From Steroidobacteraceae bacterium (lineage in GTDB: Bacteria > Pseudomonadota > Gammaproteobacteria > Steroidobacterales > Steroidobacteraceae), in the NCBI GenBank assembly GCA_025458905.1, contig JALORN010000021.1, positions 1 to 64,000 of the forward strand: a stretch of 64,000 bases of DNA, written 5' to 3'. Shown here in pieces: positions 53,915 to 63,087 of the stretch. The notes beneath the pieces were generated by a model. That model was not told the DNA's origin. It searched no databases and was given only the letters and a program-made list of their open reading frames with translations. Within the stretch, counting starts at the first letter, position 1. The number at the start of each line of letters is the position of its first letter. Made by a program: the position numbers and the translations under genes.

Positions 53915-55125
53915 GGCGGCAGCGCAGCGGTGAGGGGCGTGGTCCCGGATTGCGCGGCCTCGGCCGCCGGATCGCGGCCTCGCGCCGCGGGCCGCCGCGC
54001 CTCGTGGCACACGGCGCGCTGACGCTCGCGCTGGCGCTGGTGCTGGTGCTGGCGCTGGCCAGCGGTCTCGCGCCCGGCGCGCGCGCCGCGGAAGCCGCTG
54101 CAGCGGTGCGGCCGCCGCCGGCCGAGGTGGCGGCGGGCCGCGCGCTCGAGTTCCCGCGCGACCACGGCAGCCACCCGGACTACCGGACCGAGTGGTGGTA
54201 CGCCACCGGGTGGCTCGCCACCGAGTCCGGCGAGACGCTCGGCTTCCAGGTCACGTTCTTCCGTACCCGGCCGGACGCGGCTGACGTCGCCAACCCGAGC
54301 CGGTTCACGCCGTCGCAGATCGTGATCGCGCATGCCGCGATCAGCGACCGGCAGCGCGGTCGCCTGTGGAAGGCGCAGCGCGTCGCACGTGCGGGCTTCG
54401 GCCTCGTCGAGGCACGGCAGGGCGACACCGGCGCCCGGCTCGACGGCTGGCGCTTCGTGCGCCGCGGCGCCGCCTACGAGGCCCGGGTCGCAGCCGAGGA
54501 CTTCGGCTTCGAGCTGTCGCTCGAGCGCAGCCAGCCGCCGATGCTGAACGGGCGCGACGGCTACAGCCAGAAGGGGCCCCAGCCGCGCTCGGCGAGCTAC
54601 TACTACAGCGTGCCGCAGCTGCGCGTCACCGGCAGCGTCGTGCGCCAGGGACGCAGCGAGCGCGTGACCGGCGACGCGTGGCTGGACCACGAATGGTCGA
54701 GCGCCTATCTCGACGCCGAGGCCACCGGCTGGGACTGGATCGGCATCAACCTCGAGGACGGCGGTGCGCTGATGGCGTTCCGGATCCGCGGCCGCGACGG
54801 CCGCACACGCTGGGCCGGCGGCACGCTGCGCCGCCCCGACGGCAGCCAGCAGGCGTTCGGGCCGGACGAGGTCACGTTCGAGCCGGGCCGACGCTGGCGC
54901 TCGCCGCGCACGGGCGTCGAGTACCCGGTCGAGTTCGTCGTCCGCGCTGGCGGGCTGCGGATCGAGCTCGAGCCGCTGATGGACGACCAGGAGAGCGACA
55001 CCCGCGGCTCGACGGGCGCGATCTACTGGGAAGGGGCGGTGGAGGCGAAGACCGCCGATCGCGGCATGATCGGGCGCGGCTACCTGGAGCTCACCGGCTA
55101 CGGCGCGCCGCTGGCGCTGCCCTGA
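53911..55125 (+). CDS. AttH/CrtC-type lipocalin-like exported protein
   Basis: A 404-residue protein. A signal-type N-terminus ('LALALVLVLALASGLAPGAR') and then two lipocalin-like halves of the AttH/carotenoid 1,2-hydratase-like family: 'DHGSHPDYRTEWWYATGWL', 'FQVTFFRTRP', 'AWLDHEWSSAYLD' and 'GWDWIGINLEDGGALMAFRI'. AttH proteins accompany ABC transporters of the AttEFG type, as here, and probably bind lipids in the periplasm. Although CrtC shares the fold, the gene is far from the carotenoid cluster. The GTG at 53911 overlaps the permease stop. The 3' end overlaps the convergent DUF3297 gene by 28 bases. Confidence 0.85.
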   Translation: MRRQRSGEGRGPGLRGLGRRIAASRRGPPRLVAHGALTLALALVLVLALASGLAPGARAAEAAAAVRPPPAEVAAGRALEFPRDHGSHPDYRTEWWYATGWLATESGETLGFQVTFFRTRPDAADVANPSRFTPSQIVIAHAAISDRQRGRLWKAQRVARAGFGLVEARQGDTGARLDGWRFVRRGAAYEARVAAEDFGFELSLERSQPPMLNGRDGYSQKGPQPRSASYYYSVPQLRVTGSVVRQGRSERVTGDAWLDHEWSSAYLDAEATGWDWIGINLEDGGALMAFRIRGRDGRTRWAGGTLRRPDGSQQAFGPDEVTFEPGRRWRSPRTGVEYPVEFVVRAGGLRIELEPLMDDQESDTRGSTGAIYWEGAVEAKTADRGMIGRGYLELTGYGAPLALP

Positions 55126-55382
55126 GCCGGCGCCGTCGTGGGCGCCGGGTCCTTGAGGTAAGGCTCGACCTTTCCCTTGAGCTTGATCGTCAGCGGCTGG
55201 CCGCGCCGGTCGAGGGTCTTGCCGACGCTGGTGCGGATCCAGCCTTCGGAGATGCAGTACTCCTCCACGTTGGTGCGCTCGGCACCGTTGAAGCGGATGC
55301 CGACGCCGCGCGCCAGGAGCTTCTCGTCGTAGAACTTGCTGCGCGGGTCCACGCTCAGGCGGTCGGGCAGGGTATCGCTCAT
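55098..55382 (-). CDS. DUF3297 family protein
   Basis: A 94-residue cytoplasmic protein. 'PDRLSVDPRSKFYDEKLLAR', 'GVGIRFNGAERTNVEEYC' and 'GWIRTSVGKTLDRRGQPLTI' match the DUF3297 family, small glutathione-peroxidase-adjacent or unknown-function proteins common in proteobacteria. The last 14 residues are Ala/Pro-rich and overlap the AttH-like gene on the other strand. Function is unknown. Confidence 0.87.
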   Translation of the reverse strand: MSDTLPDRLSVDPRSKFYDEKLLARGVGIRFNGAERTNVEEYCISEGWIRTSVGKTLDRRGQPLTIKLKGKVEPYLKDPAPTTAPAQGSASGAP

Positions 55383-55473
55383 TCAGGTCTCTCCGGTCGA
55401 AGCTGCGCAGTCTGCCACGACGCGCCCTCGTGGCCACCGTCGACTGCCGCGACGCGCAAACGCGCGCGGCAAC

Positions 55474-56559
55474 TCATCGCGCCGGAGGCGTGCCCCGGTC
55501 GGCCAGCTTGCAGCGCGCGCTGAATGCACCGCTGGTGAAGCCCGTGCGGTCGCTCGCGGCACTGGCCCAGGACATCGCGAGGAGCTCCGACGCGTCGGCT
55601 GGATCGCCGGGATCGCCGTCGTAGAGATACAGCCGCAGCAGGTCCTCGAAGTTGCGGCCCGAGCTCGATGGCCACATGCCGCGCAGCAGCTCGAGCGTGA
55701 ACGTCCGCGCAGCGCCCGGCTGCGGCCGCCACGCGTGCCGGTCCCCGCGGTCGTGCAGGCGCACGCCGTTCAGCACCGAAGCGGCCTCGCCCGGCGGGCG
55801 CCAGGTCACGAAGCACTCGAAGTCGCGCGCCTTGTCGAGCCGCCACGCCGTCTGGTCCTCGCGCCCGAACACGATCCTCCCCGACGCGTCGCGACCGGCG
55901 AAGTTGATCCACTGCTGGCCCTCGTTCTGGGTGAACTCCCAGGTGAAGTCCATCGGCGCGCCGGTGCGGCGCGAGGTGCCCTTGCACTCGCCCGGCGCAG
56001 TGCGGCCGACGAGCTGCCGGCCGTCCAGCCGCCAGAAGATGTCGCAACCCGCAATGCCCGTCGCCGGCTCCAGCTCGGAAGGGGACAGATTTATTTTTCC
56101 CGGATCGACGACAGGGCCGTTCCTGTCCGGGAAAAATAAATCCGTCCCCTTTTTCGTGAGGCGGCGGGGGGACATGCGGACGGCGCGGCGCGGCTCGTCG
56201 ACCGTGAGCGTCCACACCTGCAGCTCGGCCAGGTCGAGCGGTGCGGTCTTGCCGCCGTTGCGGACCTCGAACAGCAGCACGTGCTCACCGACCTCGGGTG
56301 CGTCGAGACGGTGGTAGGCGCGATAGATCCGTGAATGCACCTCGATGCCCGGCGTCTTCTGCTCGCGCTCGAAGAACACCTGCGCCGCGTTGTCGTACTC
56401 GCCCGGCAGCCAGGCCATCAGGTCGCGCAGCACCACGCGCAGCTCCGGCGCGGAGTCGGTCGCCGTCGCGGGGACGGACACCCCGGCGAGCGCGACGGCA
56501 GCCAGCAGCGGCATCGCCGCCAGGCTGCGCGGCGCGCCGGCGCGGAGGCGCAGCCTCAC
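55474..56559 (-). CDS. CpcT/CpeT-like exported protein with in-frame REP hairpin
   Basis: A 361-residue protein. Signal peptide ('MPLLAAVALAGVSVPATATD', about residues 16-36). The CpeT-type domain follows: 'DLMAWLPGEYDNAAQVFFER', 'RIYRAYHRLDAPEVGEHVL' and later 'GCDIFWRLDGRQLVGRT'. In the middle, 'KKGTDLFFPDRNGPVVDPG' and its continuation are encoded by a 69-base palindromic element (56081-56149) that keeps the frame. The paralog at 60077 has no such insert at this place. A role as a chromophore lyase is not likely; ligand binding in the periplasm is inference. The start ATG at 56559 lies 18 bases from the end of the NmrA-like gene upstream. Confidence 0.75.
   Translation of the reverse strand: MRLRLRAGAPRSLAAMPLLAAVALAGVSVPATATDSAPELRVVLRDLMAWLPGEYDNAAQVFFEREQKTPGIEVHSRIYRAYHRLDAPEVGEHVLLFEVRNGGKTAPLDLAELQVWTLTVDEPRRAVRMSPRRLTKKGTDLFFPDRNGPVVDPGKINLSPSELEPATGIAGCDIFWRLDGRQLVGRTAPGECKGTSRRTGAPMDFTWEFTQNEGQQWINFAGRDASGRIVFGREDQTAWRLDKARDFECFVTWRPPGEAASVLNGVRLHDRGDRHAWRPQPGAARTFTLELLRGMWPSSSGRNFEDLLRLYLYDGDPGDPADASELLAMSWASAASDRTGFTSGAFSARCKLADRGTPPAR
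56081..56149. repeat. REP-like palindrome inserted in a CpeT-like gene
   Basis: A 23-base left arm (56081-56103) is the inverted copy of a right arm (56127-56149), matching at 22 of 23 bases. An inner 5-bp pair (56111-56115 with 56122-56126) extends the stem. The arms begin GGGGAC[A/G]GATTTATTTTTC, a sequence type I recall from RAYT-associated REP elements. The AT-rich core stands out from the GC-rich surroundings. The element is 69 bases, a multiple of three, and is read through in frame by the gene. Confidence 0.7.
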
Positions 56560-56576
56560 CGGGCCCCCACTCGCGA

Positions 56577-57365
56577 TCAGTCCCGCGGAATCGCCGCCCA
56601 GGCCGCGCGCCAGCCCTCGAGCGGCAGTTGCTTGTCGGCCGTGAGGTTGACGGTCTTGCCGAGCGCAGCCGGGTTACCCAGCGCGCCCGCCATGACCAGC
56701 CCGACGTCCGCGCGGCACACCGTACCGGGGCCCCGGGACTCCTTGGCCGAGTACAGCGCCAGCGGCTCCTTGCCCTCGGAGCACTCGGGCTGGCCCGGGA
56801 AGGGCTTGAGCCCACCGGGACGCACGATGGTGTAGGGCACGCCGGACGCACGCAGGCTGGCCTCGCCTCGCCCCTTCCATTCCAGCACCATGCCGCACAT
56901 CGCGTTCAACGCCGCCTTGGGATCCGCATCGCCTGCGCCGAGCGACGACATCAGCACCAGTTGCCGGACGCCAGCGGCCTTGGACGCGGCCGCGAGCTTC
57001 TCGATGCCCCGGTAATCGACGTCCGCCGGCGAGCCACCCTCGGCGAACGGCTTGCGCGGCACGCAGTTCGCGCCGATGGTCGAGAGCACGTAGTCGGCGC
57101 CCTTCAGCCCCGCAGCGAGGCTGGCGGCATTGGTGACGTCACCGGCCACGACCTGGACGCCATCGGGCAGGCCCTTGACGCGGCTCGGGTCCCGCACCAT
57201 GACGCGCACCTCGTAGCCTTGCGACTTGAGGATCCGCGCCAGCGGCGCACCGCTCTGACCGCCGCCGATCACGACGGCCGTCTTCGGCCCGGCGTCCCGC
57301 GTCGTCGCGCAGCCGAGCAGGGTCGCAGAGACCAGGAACAGGGCGAACAGCTTGTGATGACTCAT
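56577..57365 (-). CDS. NmrA-like NAD(P)-binding lipoprotein
   Basis: A 262-residue protein with a Rossmann-type NAD(P)-binding domain of the NmrA/atypical-SDR type ('KTAVVIGGGQSGAPLARIL', 'VRVMVRDPSRVKGLP', 'VVAGDVTNAASLAAGLKGAD'). The N-terminus is a lipoprotein signal ('LFALFLVSATLLGCATT', Cys about residue 19). Such a cofactor-fold protein at the membrane is unusual; a periplasmic location would lack NAD. The ATG at 57365 precedes MSHHK. It lies 17 bases upstream of the CpeT-like gene on the same strand and is divergent from the TonB receptor gene. Confidence 0.82.
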   Translation of the reverse strand: MSHHKLFALFLVSATLLGCATTRDAGPKTAVVIGGGQSGAPLARILKSQGYEVRVMVRDPSRVKGLPDGVQVVAGDVTNAASLAAGLKGADYVLSTIGANCVPRKPFAEGGSPADVDYRGIEKLAAASKAAGVRQLVLMSSLGAGDADPKAALNAMCGMVLEWKGRGEASLRASGVPYTIVRPGGLKPFPGQPECSEGKEPLALYSAKESRGPGTVCRADVGLVMAGALGNPAALGKTVNLTADKQLPLEGWRAAWAAIPRD

Positions 57366-57508
57366 CGAGTTTGGCTCCGGGGAAGATCCTGTCGGCGCGC
57401 AGGGTAGACCGGAAGCGCGCGCGCGGGAAGCCCGGCACTGCGTCCGACGGGCCTGCCGCCGGGCCACCACGGAAGATTAGGCGCGTGTCCGAGGCGCTTC
57501 TTGCATAC

Positions 57509-57528
57509 GTGTGCAACCGTTTGCATAC
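57509..57528 (+). promoter_or_regulatory. LacI-family-type operator upstream of TonB receptor
   Basis: GTGTGCAACCGTTTGCATAC is a 20-base imperfect palindrome (16 of 20 positions symmetric) with the central CG typical of LacI-family operators. An overlapping TTGCATAC copy lies just upstream at 57501-57508. It sits 60 bases before the TonB receptor start and in the divergent promoter region with the NmrA-like gene. No LacI-family regulator gene is in the window. Confidence 0.6.
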
Positions 57529-57587
57529 TCCAGTCGTCGCGGCCGCCCGTCGCGGCGGGTCACCTGAAGAGAGGGGGGTCTCCGAGC

Positions 57588-60080
57588 ATGAGTCGTGCCA
57601 CGTCGGCAGCCGTCGGCTGCATCGTTGCGCTGGGGTTCGTCGCGCCTCCAGCCCAGGCGCAGGTCCCGCCACAGGATCCGCAGGCCCTCGAGGAAGTGGT
57701 CGTCACCGCGCGCAAGCGCGCCGAGAGCCTCCAGGAGATTCCGCTGTCCATCTCGGTGCTGAGCGCCGACATGATCCGCGACCAGGGCGTGGCCCGCATC
57801 GACGACATCGCCCGGCTGACGCCCGGCCTCACGTTCGACACCGGCCTCTCGCGGGCGGACACCCGGCCCGCGATCAGGGGCCTGCAGGCCGAGCGAGGCC
57901 GGCCGAGCGTCGCGATCCTGCTCGATGGGCAGGACGTGTCCGGCCAGGGGCTCGTGGTGGGGGCGACGTCATCCGTCAACCTCTCGCTCGTCGATCTGGA
58001 GCGCATCGAGGTGGTGCGCGGCCCGCAGTCGGTGCTCTACGGACGGTCTGCGTTCGGCGGCGCGATCAACTACATCAGCAAGCGGCCGACGTTCGAGTGG
58101 GAGAGCCGCGTCACGGCCGAGGTGGCCGAGGGGAACCTGCGCGACTACCGGCTCGCGGTCAGCGGCCCGGTGATCGAGAACCGGCTGGCGCTGCGCGCCA
58201 ACGTCGTCTCGCGCAAGTTCGACGGCTTCTACGTGAATCCCGTGACCGGCGAGGACCTCGGCGGCGAGGACACCCTCGGCGGCGCGGTGTCGGCGCTGTT
58301 CAAGCCGTCGGACTCGGTCTCGATCTTCGTCCGCTACCAGTACAGCGACGACGAGTTCGCCCAGAGCGCCGCGGTCAACGTGCCGACCAACTCGCGCCTG
58401 CCGGTGATCGGCGGGACGTTCTCGGCCTTCCCGGGCGCGCCGGCGTCGCCCTGCCCGGCCAACCTCGCGGGTGTCCCGCCTGCCATCCTGAACGCGTGCA
58501 CCCGCGGCGTGTTCACCGGCGAGATCGTCGCCGACCGCTCGCAGCTGCAGTTCTCGGCGAGCCCCTTCACCGGGCGGGCCTTCACGGGGCTCGACATCGT
58601 GCAGCAGATCGCCTCGGCCGAGGTCGTGTGGCAGTCGGATCTCGGCACGGTGACCTACCAGTTCAGCTGGCGCGACAACGATTCGAGCAACCTCTACGAC
58701 AACGACTTCTCCGATGCACCGCAGCCGAGCCGGACGGTCCTCTCGCTGAGCTCGGCCGCCGACGGCTACTCGACCGACAGCCACCTGAACCACGAGATCC
58801 GCTGGACCCGCGCCTTCGAGCGCGTCGAGATGCTGGTCGGGGCGCAGTGGTTCAGGGAGGACTCGGAGGCGATCGACCTCGGGCAGATCTGGCTGCGCAA
58901 CCCCAACTCGATATTCGCAGCCCCGATCCCCGGTTTCGCGCCCCTCGGCATCCGGCGCACGCCATCGCCGCGGGCGTTCCCGAATTCCACGACGCGCTCC
59001 ACCGACTACCGGGGCCTGTTCGCGTCGCTGGGCTGGCAGGCCACGGAAGCGCTGCAGCTCACCTTCGAGGGCCGCTACAACCGCGAGGATGCGGACTACA
59101 CCGCCTCGGGCTTCACGTCGGACCAGGTCACCTACCTGCAGCTGACGCCGATGTGCCCCCCGGGCCAGCCCGGCCTCGCGTCGTCGTGTGGCCTGCGGGA
59201 GTCCATCGAGCAGTCGAAGTTCTCGCCGCGGGTGTCCGCGGACTATGCGTTCGGCCAGGACGTGCATGCCTATGCGAGCTACGCGCGCGGCTTCAAGCCC
59301 GGCGGCATCAACGCTGCCGGCGTCACCACCTTCAGCGGTGCCCGCTACTCGGAGGAACTGGTCGACGCCTACGAGATCGGCGTGAAGTCGCGACTGGCGG
59401 ATGGCCGGGTCCTGCTCAATGCCGCGCTCTTCTACAACGACTACACCGACCAGCAGATCGGCATCCAGCGCCTGGACCCGGTGACGAACCTCGTCGGTCC
59501 GTTCACGGTCAACGCGGGCAAGGTGGAAACCCAGGGCCTCGAGCTCGACGCGCGCGTGCGCCTCGGCGAGAGCTGGACCCTGAGCGGCGCCTATGCGCTG
59601 ACGGACGCGTCCTTCGCGGAGTTCGTGATCGGCACGCTGGCGTCGCCGCAGCAGCGCGCCGAGGCGGGGAACGCGTCCGGGGACTTCTCGGGCAAGGACG
59701 TCGCGCGCAATTCCAGGCACGCGGTGAACGTCGCACTGCTGTACCGGTCGGGGACTCCGCTGTTCGACGACGTGCGTTTCGTCGGCGAGCTGATCGGCAC
59801 CTACCGCTCCAAGCGCTTCACCGACGAGACCAACCTGGCCGTGCTGCCCGCCTACTCCCTCGCCGACCTGCGTCTCGGCCTCGAGTCGCCGCACTGGGGC
59901 GCTTCGCTGTACGTCAGCAACCTGTTCGGTGACGACACCATCCGCAACGCGCAACGCTTCGTCGACATCGGGGCGACGGACGTCGCCTTCGTGCCGGTTC
60001 GTGCCTACCTCGCCTACCTGCCGCCCGAGCGACAGGCGGGCCTGCGCTTCGAGTACCGGTTCGGGGGCGCAGCCCAGTGA
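57588..60080 (+). CDS. TonB-dependent receptor
   Basis: An 830-residue outer-membrane receptor, complete. The signal peptide is cut after Ala24 ('APPAQAQ'), the TonB box follows ('EEVVVTARKR', about residues 35-44), then a plug domain ('ERIEVVRGPQSVLYGRSAF') and a barrel ending in 'GLRFEYRFGGAAQ'. Several loop cysteines ('ASPCPANLAG', 'LNACTRGV', 'MCPPGQPGLASSCGL') could pair. It resembles the first receptor in the window. The ligand is unknown. The ATG at 57588 is preceded by GAGGGGGG. Its stop overlaps the CpeT-like start (GTGA), making an operon. Confidence 0.94.
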   Translation: MSRATSAAVGCIVALGFVAPPAQAQVPPQDPQALEEVVVTARKRAESLQEIPLSISVLSADMIRDQGVARIDDIARLTPGLTFDTGLSRADTRPAIRGLQAERGRPSVAILLDGQDVSGQGLVVGATSSVNLSLVDLERIEVVRGPQSVLYGRSAFGGAINYISKRPTFEWESRVTAEVAEGNLRDYRLAVSGPVIENRLALRANVVSRKFDGFYVNPVTGEDLGGEDTLGGAVSALFKPSDSVSIFVRYQYSDDEFAQSAAVNVPTNSRLPVIGGTFSAFPGAPASPCPANLAGVPPAILNACTRGVFTGEIVADRSQLQFSASPFTGRAFTGLDIVQQIASAEVVWQSDLGTVTYQFSWRDNDSSNLYDNDFSDAPQPSRTVLSLSSAADGYSTDSHLNHEIRWTRAFERVEMLVGAQWFREDSEAIDLGQIWLRNPNSIFAAPIPGFAPLGIRRTPSPRAFPNSTTRSTDYRGLFASLGWQATEALQLTFEGRYNREDADYTASGFTSDQVTYLQLTPMCPPGQPGLASSCGLRESIEQSKFSPRVSADYAFGQDVHAYASYARGFKPGGINAAGVTTFSGARYSEELVDAYEIGVKSRLADGRVLLNAALFYNDYTDQQIGIQRLDPVTNLVGPFTVNAGKVETQGLELDARVRLGESWTLSGAYALTDASFAEFVIGTLASPQQRAEAGNASGDFSGKDVARNSRHAVNVALLYRSGTPLFDDVRFVGELIGTYRSKRFTDETNLAVLPAYSLADLRLGLESPHWGASLYVSNLFGDDTIRNAQRFVDIGATDVAFVPVRAYLAYLPPERQAGLRFEYRFGGAAQ

Positions 60081-61105
60081 ACGGCGTCACGTCGCGCGCC
60101 GTCGGCGCCCTGCTGGCCTGCCTGCCGTCCGCGGCAGCCGTCCACGCACAGGGCCAGGACTCGACCCCGGGCCAGCGCAACCTGCTGGTCATGGCGGAGC
60201 TGCTTCCGGGCCGGTACGACAACTCCAACCAGCACTACTTCGACATCCGGCGACAGCTCCCCGAGCAGGACCGGCATCGGCGCGTCCATACCGTCATCCA
60301 GCGGGTGACGGCCCCTGCCTTCGGCGAGTACGTGTTCCTCTGGTCGGACGAGACCCAGACGCCGAAGGGGCTGCAACGCTCGAGTCGCGTCGTGACGCTC
60401 GCGGCGGGCCCGGGCGCCGACGAAGTGACGATGAAGCGCTACTACCGCATGACGCCGGCACCGATCACCGAGGCGGAGCTCGGCACGCTGAAGCCGGCCG
60501 ACCTGGTGCGCGCCGACGGCTGCGACTACTACTTCAAGCGCCGCGCGGACCACTTCCGCGGCCGGCAGGTCGAGAAGGCCTGCCAGTTCGACTGGCAGGG
60601 ACAGAAGGTCTACGGCTACAACGAGATGTCGTTGTCGCCGACGAGCCTGTGGACCGAGGATCTCAAGTACCGCGTCGCCACCGGTGAGCGGATCACCGGG
60701 CCGGGCTCCGCCGAGCCCTACTGGCAGGAGCGTGCACGGACCTTCCACTGCTACGTGGACGTGCCCGGCGTCGGCGGCGGGCGGGACGTGCCCTACAGGC
60801 GCTACGACGACCTCGAGATCCACGACAAGGGCGGCACCGTGACCTTCAGGACCGATGAGCCCGCGGCGCGCGAGGTGTCGCTGCGCCTCGAGTCCGTGAC
60901 CTGGCACGTGCTCAACGAGGCGAACGGCAACTTCAACCGCGATTCGCTCGTGCTCCATGCCCACGAGCGGATGCCGGACGGCACCATGCGCAACGGCAGC
61001 TACGCGTTCACCGATCCCACCGCCACCCGGATCGGCATCAACCTGGGCTGGATGCTCGCGAACTGCGCCCTGGTCAGCCGCAAGGACGCACGGCCGGAGA
61101 TGTGA
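60077..61105 (+). CDS. CpcT/CpeT-like exported protein, coupled to receptor
   Basis: A 342-residue protein with a signal peptide ('VGALLACLPSAAAVHAQGQ') and a CpeT-type domain: 'AELLPGRYDNSNQHYFDIRR', 'RRVHTVIQRVTAPAFGEYVF', 'GCDYYFKRRADHFRGRQV', 'KACQFDWQG' and later 'TFHCYVDVPG'. It is the paralog of the gene at 55474 and probably of the lipoprotein at 47881. The GTG start overlaps the receptor stop, so it is made with the receptor. A periplasmic ligand-handling or modification role follows from this context, but is inference. The later part (from residue about 220) has no known domain. Confidence 0.76.
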   Translation: MNGVTSRAVGALLACLPSAAAVHAQGQDSTPGQRNLLVMAELLPGRYDNSNQHYFDIRRQLPEQDRHRRVHTVIQRVTAPAFGEYVFLWSDETQTPKGLQRSSRVVTLAAGPGADEVTMKRYYRMTPAPITEAELGTLKPADLVRADGCDYYFKRRADHFRGRQVEKACQFDWQGQKVYGYNEMSLSPTSLWTEDLKYRVATGERITGPGSAEPYWQERARTFHCYVDVPGVGGGRDVPYRRYDDLEIHDKGGTVTFRTDEPAAREVSLRLESVTWHVLNEANGNFNRDSLVLHAHERMPDGTMRNGSYAFTDPTATRIGINLGWMLANCALVSRKDARPEM

Positions 61106-61194
61106 CGCCGGCCCGTGGGCGTGGGCGCCGGCCGTGAGCGTCGCCGGCGGACCGGGCCTCTGCGGCACGCGCCAGGGCGGCGCGCCTCGCGCCG

Positions 61195-63060
<1,866 letters not shown>

Positions 63061-63087
63061 GCCTGCCTCGTCACGCGCAGGCGCCGC

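Noticed and set aside
53911-55125. Carotenoid 1,2-hydratase (CrtC) linked to the carotenoid genes
   Set aside because: The fold is shared with AttH, the gene is 48 kb from the crt cluster and is coupled to an ABC transporter, so AttH is the better reading.
56081-56149. Rho-independent terminator
   Set aside because: It lies inside a coding region and is read in frame; its arms look like a REP-type repeat rather than a terminator.
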